From NCBI GenBank assembly GCA_013150955.1, contig JAADJD010000020.1:142066-206065 (forward strand): a stretch of 64,000 bases of DNA, given 5' to 3'. The notes below the pieces were generated by a model. That model made no database searches. It was not told the origin of the DNA and saw only the letters and a list, made by a program, of their open reading frames with translations. Position numbers and translations under genes: made by a program. The stretch comes from Calditrichota bacterium (GTDB lineage: Bacteria; Calditrichota; Calditrichia; RBG-13-44-9; J042). This document shows positions 41,152 to 50,900 of this stretch, piece after piece (within the stretch, counting starts at the first letter, position 1; the number at the start of each line of letters is the position of its first letter).

Positions 41152-42417
41152 ATGATTCAAAGTGTTGAAATTTTGTATTTTAAGGGGTTTAAATACAAAA
41201 AGGTTGATTTAAAATCGTATAATGTCTTGGTTGGTCCGAATGCCAGTGGAAAAAGTACCTTTATCGATGTCTTAAAGTTAATAAAGGATGTGTTGAATGA
41301 TGGCCCAATAGGAGCGGTTGAAAAACGGAGCTCTAATTTTTTAGATTTAACATGGAACAAAGCAAAAACGTATTTTGAATTTGCATTAGAATTCAAACTA
41401 CCATCTACCTATAATCATCACTACCGATTTTCACGATATGAATTAGCGATTAATCAAGACACTGAATATGGTATTTGTATTAGCAATGAGCAGCTGTGGT
41501 TGATTAAAGATGAAAAATCACTAAAGAAGGGGTATGCGCTTTTCCAGAAAACGGCGGAGGATCAATTAGAACGTTTCCCGTATGAATTTGCCGCTCCGGA
41601 TCATCTGAGCATTGGACGAAGAAAATCCCCTGCAGGTTGGAGAAAAATTTTTTCAAAGAATGAAAAGGGAACCGATTATTTTCGCTCTGAGACCACCGAT
41701 TGGAATATCACTTACCGTTTTGGACCCCATAAAGCATCATTGGCCAGAATTCCCGAAGACGAAACTCGGTTTCCAATATCACTCTGGGTAAAGCAGGTTT
41801 TAATGGAAGGAATAGAGTATATTCATTTGAACAGTGAGGCCATGAGATGGCCTTGTCGTCCAGATGCACCAACAATGTTTAAACCCGATGGATCTAATTT
41901 GCCAAAAGTGTTGAAAAGTTTGAGGATGAAGGATGAAGAAAAATACAAAATGTGGGTTAATCATGTAAAAACAGCTTTATATGATATCAAAGATATTATT
42001 ATTCGAGAAAGGCCTGAAGATCGATTCTTGTATGTTTCTATACGATATCAAAATGGAATTGATATTCCCTCGTGGCTCCTTTCGGATGGAACATTACGAC
42101 TCCTGGCATTAACCTTAATTCCATATCTTCCTGTTAAAAACAAAGTGTTTTTAATTGAGGCGCCAGAAAATGGATTGCACCCCACTGCAATTGAGACCGT
42201 CATCCAATCCCTGTCATCAAGTTATGAAAATGTGATATTCGTTGCCACACATTCTCCGATTGTACTGCGTTTGGCCAGCCCGGAAGACATTTTATGTTTT
42301 TCAAAAACGGAATCAGGAACAATTGACGTCATTAGAGGAGATCAACACCCAAGGTTAAAGGATTGGAAAAAGGATATCGATTTAGCGACTTTGCATGCAG
42401 CCGGTGTACTTCAATGA
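41152..42417 (+). CDS. AAA/ABC-type ATPase (RecF/OLD-like, AAA_21 type)
   Basis: Walker A GPNASGKSTFIDVLK, Walker B VFLIEAPENGLHP, VIFVATHSPIVLRLASPED; true start ATG 41152. Confidence 0.85.
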   Translation: MIQSVEILYFKGFKYKKVDLKSYNVLVGPNASGKSTFIDVLKLIKDVLNDGPIGAVEKRSSNFLDLTWNKAKTYFEFALEFKLPSTYNHHYRFSRYELAINQDTEYGICISNEQLWLIKDEKSLKKGYALFQKTAEDQLERFPYEFAAPDHLSIGRRKSPAGWRKIFSKNEKGTDYFRSETTDWNITYRFGPHKASLARIPEDETRFPISLWVKQVLMEGIEYIHLNSEAMRWPCRPDAPTMFKPDGSNLPKVLKSLRMKDEEKYKMWVNHVKTALYDIKDIIIRERPEDRFLYVSIRYQNGIDIPSWLLSDGTLRLLALTLIPYLPVKNKVFLIEAPENGLHPTAIETVIQSLSSSYENVIFVATHSPIVLRLASPEDILCFSKTESGTIDVIRGDQHPRLKDWKKDIDLATLHAAGVLQ

Positions 42418-43034
42418 AACGATTAATTGTTCTGGTACCCGATAAAAACACAGAGCACACTTTAAAAGGGCTATTATCCAGACACCAGTCCTTTAATATT
42501 GTTCCCCTGTCATATCGGAGAGATTATGATATTTTTGTTCATCCTGAACGAGATCCAGGTGTTGTTAGAACCTCAGTGAATTTTTTAAGAGCTTTTCAAA
42601 GGCAATACGAATATGCAATGGTGTTTTTTGATTTTGAGGGAAGCGGCCTGGAAGATCAATTCCTCGACGCAATTGAAAACAATTTAAAATCGGATTTGGA
42701 ACGGAGTGGGTGGAAGGATCGGGTCGAAGTTTTTGGTTTTTATCCGGAGTTGGAGATTTGGGCCTGGGTTCAATCGAATGAAATGGCCCGGATCATTGGT
42801 TGGGAAGATGTGGATAGGATTCGTTTGTTTTTAAAAGAAAATGGTTACTGGCAAGAGCCGAATAATAAGCCGCATCGTCCTAAAGAAGCATTTGAGCATT
42901 TATTATATGAAAAAAGAATTCAAAGATCCTCTACTATTTATGAGGAAATTGCACAAAGAGTTAGTTTCCGAAATTGTTCAGACCGTACGTTTTTAAAATT
43001 TAAGCAAACACTAAACCGATGGTTTTCTATCTAA
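42414..43034 (+). CDS. Partner protein of AAA ATPase, possibly DUF4276/TOPRIM-like
   Basis: ATGA overlap with the ATPase gene; MKRLIVLVPDKNTEHTLKGLLSR ... YAMVFFDFEGSG ... FYPELEIWAWV acidic motif layout. Confidence 0.55.
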   Translation: MKRLIVLVPDKNTEHTLKGLLSRHQSFNIVPLSYRRDYDIFVHPERDPGVVRTSVNFLRAFQRQYEYAMVFFDFEGSGLEDQFLDAIENNLKSDLERSGWKDRVEVFGFYPELEIWAWVQSNEMARIIGWEDVDRIRLFLKENGYWQEPNNKPHRPKEAFEHLLYEKRIQRSSTIYEEIAQRVSFRNCSDRTFLKFKQTLNRWFSI

Positions 43035-43038
43035 TTCA

Positions 43039-44127
43039 TCACACATTAAACCGAATGGTCAGAATATCCCCGTCCTGGACGATGTAGTCCTTCCCCTCCA
43101 GGCGTAACGCGCCTTTTTCGCGACAGCGGGCCAGGCTCCTGTGTTTCATGAATTCCTCAAAATGAACCACTTCTGCTCGAATGAAGCCTCTCTCCATATC
43201 CGAATGAATCGCACCGGCCGCTTTTTGAGCCCGCGTTCCTCGCTTAATTGTCCACGCCCGACATTCTTCATCGCCCACGGTGAAAAAGGAGATCAGACCG
43301 AGCAATTCGTAAGATGCTCGAATCATTTTGGATAAAGCCGGCTCCTGAATCCCCAGTTCTTTTAAGAAAAGTTGCGCATCTTCAGGGGAAAGCTGCGCGA
43401 TTTCTTCTTCAATTTTGGCGCACAAAGTTACCACTGCCATGTTTGTCCGCCGGGAATATTTCTGAAATGTCTCTAAAATCTCGTTTTCCCTGCGGATATC
43501 CGTTTCCCCAATATTTACCACCAGTAATACCGGCTTGGCCGAAAGAAATTGAAAACCCCGAATCATCAACTGTTCATCATCGGTAAAGGACATTTCCCGC
43601 AAGGGACGTTCCGTCTCCAGCCACCGGTGACAACGTTTCAACAATTCCAGTTCCTTTAATCCCTTTTCATCCCGGGCTTTCATCACCTGCTTTTCCAGTC
43701 GGGCAATTCGATTTTCCACGATCTGCAGGTCAGATAACAGGAATTCGGTTTCCAGAATTTGAATATCGCGAAGCGGATCCACATTTCCATAAGGATGAGG
43801 AGCGTATTCATTCTCAAACGCTCGAATCACCATACACAGGGCATCCGTGTTTTTCAGGACTTGCAGGATCTGGGAATCAATTCCCCGGGTACGGGCGGCG
43901 TCTTTCTCGAATCCACCAACTTCAATATATTCAATGGTGGCAAAGGTGGTCTTTTTGGGGGTGAAGATTTCCGAAAGGATCTCCAGGCGCCGGTCGGGTA
44001 CCTTTACCACTCCCCGATGCACTTCCACTTTCCCAAAACGTTGCGCTGTTTCTCCACCCTCGCCGATAAGTGTTCGAAACAAAGTGGTTTTACCCGAAAC
44101 GGGCAGCCCAATGATTCCAACTTCCAT
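43039..44127 (-). CDS. ychF: YchF/OLA1-family ATPase with TGS-like C-terminus
   Basis: GIIGLPVSGKTTLFRTL; C-terminal SFFTVGDEECRAWTIKRGTRAQKAAGAIHSDMERGFIRAEVVHFEEFM. Confidence 0.9.
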   Translation of the reverse strand: MEVGIIGLPVSGKTTLFRTLIGEGGETAQRFGKVEVHRGVVKVPDRRLEILSEIFTPKKTTFATIEYIEVGGFEKDAARTRGIDSQILQVLKNTDALCMVIRAFENEYAPHPYGNVDPLRDIQILETEFLLSDLQIVENRIARLEKQVMKARDEKGLKELELLKRCHRWLETERPLREMSFTDDEQLMIRGFQFLSAKPVLLVVNIGETDIRRENEILETFQKYSRRTNMAVVTLCAKIEEEIAQLSPEDAQLFLKELGIQEPALSKMIRASYELLGLISFFTVGDEECRAWTIKRGTRAQKAAGAIHSDMERGFIRAEVVHFEEFMKHRSLARCREKGALRLEGKDYIVQDGDILTIRFNV

Positions 44128-44308
44128 GGAGTATCCCTTTTCTTTTTTCTAACTCCATTAAATACCGGCCAAATTTAACGGTTCGCGCGGGCGAAACCAA
44201 CTGTTTACCAATTCCATATCCAGAATAATTAAGGCGTGACAGGAATTGCCTTGATATAACCACTTTTAATCCTTAAATTTCTTTGAGATAACGCCAGAGA
44301 GGAACATC

Positions 44309-44623
44309 ATGAATCGATTGCAGTGTCCCCAATGTGGGCAGACATTGAGAATAGAGAACGAATATCTGGCCATTTGTGATCGATGTGAGGAGGAATATCC
44401 CACGATTTCTCAGTGCCCGGTCTGTCAGCACGACGTGTACAAGGCCTTTCACGTGCCGTATAAATATGAAGTCCCGATTTTTGGGATTTTGTTCATCTGG
44501 ATAGATCGGTTACTGGATCGGGTTCAGGTCATCTGTCCGGAATGTTATCATCGGATTCGCATTAAGGAAATTACGTACAAGTTGATTTCCCGTCCCCGCA
44601 TTTTTCATACCATGCTGATGTAA
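44309..44623 (+). CDS. Small zinc-ribbon protein
   Basis: Four CxxC pairs: CPQCGQ, CDRCEE, CPVCQH, CPECYH. Confidence 0.6.
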   Translation: MNRLQCPQCGQTLRIENEYLAICDRCEEEYPTISQCPVCQHDVYKAFHVPYKYEVPIFGILFIWIDRLLDRVQVICPECYHRIRIKEITYKLISRPRIFHTMLM

Positions 44624-44872
44624 TCACAACAATCTGTTTGCCCCGCCTTTCCAATTCGGTAATTATCCACCGGTTAAATCCGGCAAAAATGGGTCGGTTT
44701 TTTTCAGGCGTGTGAAAAATTGAAGGCTGAAAATATTCATTTTTTCAAAAGAAAAATATTTTAGAAATTGAGTTTTATCTTGAATTTGATGAAAATCACA
44801 ATTTATATTCATTCGAAATTAATATATAGAATAACCGTCTGCGTTTTTTGATTTTGAAATCAAGCGAGGCCT

Positions 44873-47170
44873 ATGATTTTTGTGGAGAGGAAGCTGTTCT
44901 TGCCAGGGGGATTTTATGCGCTTCTGATGACCTTTCTCTGGTTATTCGCGACCGGAAACAATCTGGCGGAAGAAAAAGACCTGTTTAAAGGACGGCGGTA
45001 TGCCGTCGCTGTTCGAACCAACCCACCTCCCAAAATCGATGGATACGTTGATCCGCTCTGGCTAAAAGCGCCTGCGCAAACGGATTTCATTCAACGCTTT
45101 CCCAATCAGGGCGAAAAAGCCATTGCCGATACCCGATTTTACATCATGTATGATGACCACAATTTGTATTTGCTCTTCATTATGATTGATCCAGAACCGG
45201 AAAAGATTCCGGCCCGGTTGGTGGAGCGTGATTACATGTTTTATCCAGACGATAGCATCAATTTTTATCTGGACACCTTTAACGATAATCAGCGGGCTTA
45301 TTATTTTTCCACCAATCCCCTGGGAGTGGAACAGGATGGCCTCATCAGCGAGAATGGGAATAAGGTGGATATGTCCTGGGATTGTGTTTTTCATGTGGCG
45401 GCACGTCGCAATAAATATGGATGGGTCGCCGAATTTGCCATCCCATTTAAATCACTGCGGTTTGACAATTCAAAAAAGTATCAGGTGTGGGGATTTAACG
45501 TCTGGCGCATTCGAAAAATTAATCGGGAAATTTCTTACTGGAGTCTGGTCGACCAAAATTACAAGATGTTTCGTCTGGACAAGGGAGGCGTACTCATCGG
45601 TATTGATCAAAAGGTCAGTTCCGGGAATCACCTGGATTTTCTCCCGTTTGCCACGCTGCAGTTACAGACCCGGGGTGGAATGGATGAATGGATTTACAAG
45701 GGGGGATTGGATCTGCGCTACGGGATCACCTCGGATGTGACGCTGAACCTGACCCTGAATCCCGATTTCGGTCAGGTGGAAATCGATGAGGAACAGATTA
45801 ATCTGGATAAACGCTATGAGCTGTATTTACAGGAGAAACGTCCATTCTTCCTGGAGAATACCAATTTATTCCAGCTGCCCATTCAAACGTTTTATTCCCG
45901 GCGCATCGGTGCACGATCCGATATTAAAGGGGGGCTGAAACTGACGGGCAAGAGCGGCCCGTATTCGTTTGGATTGATCGGTGTGGCCACGGGCGACTGG
46001 CGCAATCAGGGACTTGGGGATCCCAATCGGGATCCCCCGGAGGAGTTGTTCACCGTGTTGCGAGTGCAGCGGGATATCTTCCGCAGTTCCAATATCGGAT
46101 TCATGTTAACCGGGGTCGAACAAAATCCAGGGGGTAGGCAATACTCCTTTAACCGTTCCGCTTCGGTAGACTGGAATTTGTTCATTGGCGCCCACCAGTT
46201 TTTTACGGGACAGCTCGTTCGTTCGGCTACATATGGCCCCGGTGGTGATGGTAACGCAGCGCGGTTTACACTGGGGCATTATGATCAAAACTTTCTGTTT
46301 TACCTGGATGGGTATTTCTACGACCCTGAATTCGAAGTCAATGGCACCGGTTTTTTCTGGAAGTTGCCGGACAAAGGCCACCGTCAGTGGACGCTATATC
46401 TGGAAGCCCATCCCATCGTCAACCGTCGGTTTTTGCGCAGCTGGGGGATAAGCGCCGGGATGGCATACATCCGCGAAACCCTGGAACAGAAACCGGGATT
46501 GGGAATCAATAACCGGTTCTGGTTGGAATTTCCTGATCAAAGTCGGTTGGAGTTAACGGTGGCCAATTACCAGGATGTGGAAACGGACTATCGTCAGCAA
46601 CCGCTTAAAGATATTGTGTATCGGGGGACGGATGCCAAGCTGGCGTTGCAAACGGATATTGGCAAGCCCGTCTCGGTTCGGCTGGAAATAGGTCAGAATC
46701 GCCATTACTACTTTCAGACATACACCACAGGGTACGATCGAGGAATTCTGGCATCCGTGATGGTAAAGCCCATGTCCAACACATTCTTTGAATTAATTTA
46801 TGAACGGCGTCAGTTTCTGGACAACAACTTCCGGCTGATGCCCATCGAAGCGATTGGCCAGAATGATGCTCAGATATGGATTTTAAAAGGACGTTATTTA
46901 TTTACTCGCGATGTATTCGCCCGAGTTTTTGCCCAGTACACCAATGCGGCCGAATACTATGAATATGTGCAGGATGCTCTGGGCAATTACTATTTAAAAT
47001 ACACCGTATTTGATCGCATTAGCGCCAACTTATTGCTGGGTTGGCGATTTACCCCCTTGAGCGCGGCTTATCTGGTTTACACCGAAGAATGGGATAATTT
47101 TGGAAGACCTCAAATTGCTTCCAGTAATCGCATTTTATTTTTTAAACTGTCTTATTTGTTTAGCTGGTAG
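44873..47170 (+). CDS. Carbohydrate-binding family 9-like/DUF5916-type outer-membrane protein
   Basis: PPKIDGYVDPLWLKAP...DDSINFYLDTFNDNQRAYYFSTNPLGVEQDGLI...NLTLNPDFGQVEIDEEQINLDKRYELYLQEKRPFFLEN. Confidence 0.88.
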   Translation: MIFVERKLFLPGGFYALLMTFLWLFATGNNLAEEKDLFKGRRYAVAVRTNPPPKIDGYVDPLWLKAPAQTDFIQRFPNQGEKAIADTRFYIMYDDHNLYLLFIMIDPEPEKIPARLVERDYMFYPDDSINFYLDTFNDNQRAYYFSTNPLGVEQDGLISENGNKVDMSWDCVFHVAARRNKYGWVAEFAIPFKSLRFDNSKKYQVWGFNVWRIRKINREISYWSLVDQNYKMFRLDKGGVLIGIDQKVSSGNHLDFLPFATLQLQTRGGMDEWIYKGGLDLRYGITSDVTLNLTLNPDFGQVEIDEEQINLDKRYELYLQEKRPFFLENTNLFQLPIQTFYSRRIGARSDIKGGLKLTGKSGPYSFGLIGVATGDWRNQGLGDPNRDPPEELFTVLRVQRDIFRSSNIGFMLTGVEQNPGGRQYSFNRSASVDWNLFIGAHQFFTGQLVRSATYGPGGDGNAARFTLGHYDQNFLFYLDGYFYDPEFEVNGTGFFWKLPDKGHRQWTLYLEAHPIVNRRFLRSWGISAGMAYIRETLEQKPGLGINNRFWLEFPDQSRLELTVANYQDVETDYRQQPLKDIVYRGTDAKLALQTDIGKPVSVRLEIGQNRHYYFQTYTTGYDRGILASVMVKPMSNTFFELIYERRQFLDNNFRLMPIEAIGQNDAQIWILKGRYLFTRDVFARVFAQYTNAAEYYEYVQDALGNYYLKYTVFDRISANLLLGWRFTPLSAAYLVYTEEWDNFGRPQIASSNRILFFKLSYLFSW

Positions 47171-47194
47171 CTTTCGCAAATGGGTTAATCATAC

Positions 47195-47830
47195 ATGAAT
47201 GTACCCGATACGATTCCGCCGGATCTGGAGTTTGAACATTTAATCTGGCAACAGAACATTCGCTACATTGCGGGGATAGACGAGGCAGGTCGGGGCCCTC
47301 TTGCCGGGCCGGTGGTGGCTGCTGCGGTGATCTTTGAACCCTACACTTACATTGATGGGGTTCGCGATTCGAAAAAGCTTACGCCGGAACAGCGGGAACG
47401 GCTATTTGAGGAGATCCAGGCGCATGCACTCAGTATCGGGATTGGGGTGGTTTCGCCCACCGAGATTGATCGCATAAACATTCGTCAGGCAACCTTCAAG
47501 GCCATGCGCATGGCCATTGGCCGATTGAAAATCAATCCCCAGTATCTGCTCATCGATGGGGAGGAGCTTCCGGAAAATTTTTATCCCCAGGAAGCCCTGA
47601 TCGGCGGGGATGAACGTTGTTTCACCATTGCCGCGGCGTCCATCCTGGCTAAAGTTACCCGGGATCGGATGATGCTGGAATTTCACCAGCAATATCCTCA
47701 ATATGGGTTTGATCGGCATAAGGGATATGGTACCGAGCTTCATCGGGAGATGATTCTTAAACACGGCCCATGTCCCATTCACCGAAGATCCTTTTTAAGG
47801 AAGCTGTTAGGAGAGGATGGAAGTCGCTAA
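47195..47830 (+). CDS. rnhB: Ribonuclease HII
   Basis: IAGIDEAGRGPLAGPVVAAAVI; DSKKLTPEQRERLF; ASILAKVTRDRMM. Confidence 0.96.
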   Translation: MNVPDTIPPDLEFEHLIWQQNIRYIAGIDEAGRGPLAGPVVAAAVIFEPYTYIDGVRDSKKLTPEQRERLFEEIQAHALSIGIGVVSPTEIDRINIRQATFKAMRMAIGRLKINPQYLLIDGEELPENFYPQEALIGGDERCFTIAAASILAKVTRDRMMLEFHQQYPQYGFDRHKGYGTELHREMILKHGPCPIHRRSFLRKLLGEDGSR

Positions 47831-47856
47831 GTCCTTTCAAGAAGCGTGCAAAACAA

Positions 47857-47886
47857 TGCCCGGCGATGGGGGAAAATCGCCGGGCA
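47857..47886. terminator. Stem-loop between convergent rnhB and the giant T9SS gene
   Basis: TGCCCGGCGAT-(8 nt)-ATCGCCGGGCA perfect 11-bp stem; no clear T tract. Confidence 0.55.
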
Positions 47887-47918
47887 AATGCGCATCCCGC
47901 TCTCCCTTTCCGGCACCA

Positions 47919-50900
47919 TTAGCGAATTAACATCATTTTCCGGGTTTTAATCCGATTACCAGCTTTTAATACCAGAAGGTAGATCCCACTTGCCTGGGGA
48001 ATGTTGTGATCGTTGTCCCCTTTCCAGAGCACGGTGTGGTATCCCCGGGAAAGTCGCTGGTTGGCAATCAAAGTCCGGACCTTCTGGCCTAAAAGATTGT
48101 AAACAATGACCGACACCTGTTCGTCCCCGGGCAGGGCAAATTTGATCACCGTTTCCGGATTAAACGGGTTGGGGAAGTTTTGATACAGGGTCAACTCGCG
48201 AGGCAGGATGTCTATCTCTCCAAAAACCTGCTCCACAAATTCACGGGTACCGACAATTAATTTAAAATCCCGGGCATTTTCCTGCTGCCGTAATTCAAAG
48301 GAATATTCGGGCTGTTTCTGCAAATTAATCGGGATGTGCGTGCCCTTATCCCAGAGCCAGATTTCAAACTCAGAAGGAATTTTTCCCAGGATTTCAAAAG
48401 TGAGTTGGATGGATCGGGATGGTGATTGGGTGGAAACGGTAAAATCCCATACGTCTCCGTTTTCCTTCACAGATCGCCAGTCCGTACTGAACGATCCGGG
48501 GATGTCCCAATCTGGATGAGAAAAGTACAGCGATATAAAATCCCCAATTGCCGGTGGTTCAAACCAATCCAGCGGGTCGTAACCGTCTGTGGCCACAGCC
48601 GCCATACCAGCATAATTGTCCCGATCCATCGCCGTCTCGTTGCCAGCCTGAATGCGAATAGCCCAGCCGTCCTGAATTTCAAAGGGGCTTGCCGGTTTCT
48701 GCAAACCGGCCTCGATGGGATAAAAAACCAGAGCCGCTTGATTGTCCAGCGCGTTTACAAAATAGCCTTCCCAGGGTTGTAACACTGTAGCCGCTTCGTA
48801 GCCACCGGATTGGGGATTATAACCCCACAGATCATTGGCGATATTGCCCACGCGTTTCACTGTAGACCAGTCCACCGGAAATGCAAAGGGATTACCGATT
48901 TGATTCCAGCCTTTTTGAAGCGATACAACAAACGAATCGGCAACGGGAGTGGAAATCCCGGAACCGGTATTGAATGAGGTCGCTGTTCGGGTGGCCAACC
49001 AGAAAGCCAGGCCTGGCTGGAAGGCCCCGATGGATTTGTCCTTGTCACTCAATTCCACATATTCTCCGTTGATCCAGCGGAAAAGGCGCCATTTGTATTC
49101 GTTGTATTCTCCCAGATTGTCCCCCAGAACCGCCAGTGGAGAAGGATCGTCCAGTTGAAGGGGAACGGAGACCATCTGATATCGCCCATCACTAATTAAA
49201 TTGCGATCCAGGTTTTGCATTTTTACGGGAAGATTGAACACGCCCTGTTCCGGGTAGCGGGTAACAAATTGGCCGTTAGAAATCTTGAAATAGTAGACCG
49301 CGCCGCGCTCTGAGGCCAACCATGCCGGCAGGGTTGCTCCGTATTGCTGTGGATTAATCGGCTGCAGATCGGTGGAGTCAAATTCGGTTTTGCCACCCAC
49401 ATGGTAAAAAATTCGGGCATATGCGATGGGCAAATCCGAGCGGAGTTGAATTTGAATTTCCATCTGACTACCGGGACTGGCCGAAATGGCTGTCGGATCG
49501 AACGTAACCTGTGGCGGTTCCGGTAATTTTCCGATTCCCTGCATCTGGATGGTGTAAAACCCGTTATTGGTTGCATCGGAATAGATGAAAATTTTCCCCG
49601 AATAAGTCTGAGCCTGTGTGGGATGAAATGTCACCCGCAACGTTTCCTGTTGCTGGGGTGCCATCGTTAAGGGAAGGATCCGGGAAAACTGGAAGGAAAA
49701 AGCCGGAGAGTTGCTTACGATACTGTCGATCGTAAATGAACTGTATTGATGACTATTGGCGATGGTCACCAGATAGGGCGGGGAGACGGAGTCCACCAAA
49801 ACGGTATCAAAATTGATGGTTTCAGCTGAGACCTGGATCGTTCCGCGAGAATAAATTCCCTCTCCGGAAAGCGACACCGTGATAAGCGATTGGTTGGGAT
49901 CATTACTTTTGATCTGCAACTCTCCCTGGTAGCTTGTCTCCTCTGTAGGCCTGAAAACGATCGGAATGGGGTAAACCTCCTGAGCCATCAAAAGAAATGG
50001 GAATATGCTGGTATCCAGAAAGGTTATATAGAATCGGTTTCCCTGGACGCTAATATTATCAATACGCACAGGATACATCGCATGGGTATTCGACAGCAAT
50101 ACGGTGATTGTATCCCGTTGCTGGAGATAAACCTGCCCAAAATTGACGGTTGTGGTGGAAATGCTGAGACTCCCCACATTAAAAATCCCTACTCCGGATA
50201 GATTGACCTGGGTTGGGCTGTTACTGGCGTTGCTGTAAATTGTTAGAATGCCGTAGTAATTTCGTGTGGTGTCTGGTTTAAAATAAACGTTCAGGGTAAT
50301 GGATGAACCGGGATCCAGACGGTAGGGGAAAGAAACGTCGCTTTCAAAATAGAATGCCGGTTCGTTAATGGTGATGCTGTCCAGTCTGAGATCGTACACC
50401 GAACTGTTGTTAATCAACGTGAGTTCCCAGGGTTCCGAGGTCAGCCCGATGTTTACTTCCCCAAAATTCTGTTCATTTTGCGAAAGCACCAGTTCCGCCG
50501 GGGATCGATCCACTCCCTGGCCTTTTAGCAGAACGGATACCGGATTTTCTTCTGTGTCCGGGTCATTCGAATAGATCTGCATGATGGTTTCATAACGATC
50601 CAGCGTTTCCGGAGTAAATTGAAATTCCAGCTGTGCGCTCTGTCCGGGAGCGATTTCAATGGGCAACGTCGGATTGATCAATCGAAAGGCGGTGTCCGGG
50701 ATGACGACCTGATGGATGATCAGATTCGCGTCCCCGGTGTTTTTTACCAGAAGGTTTTGTTTCACCGAATAGCCCACATAAACCCCACCGAAATCGATCT
50801 CGGTAACACCGGACAGGTCAATGTCTGCCGCCACGCCTTTTCCGGCAAGGGAAACATTATGCTGGGACTGATACACGTCATCGCTGTTGATAATCAGAGT

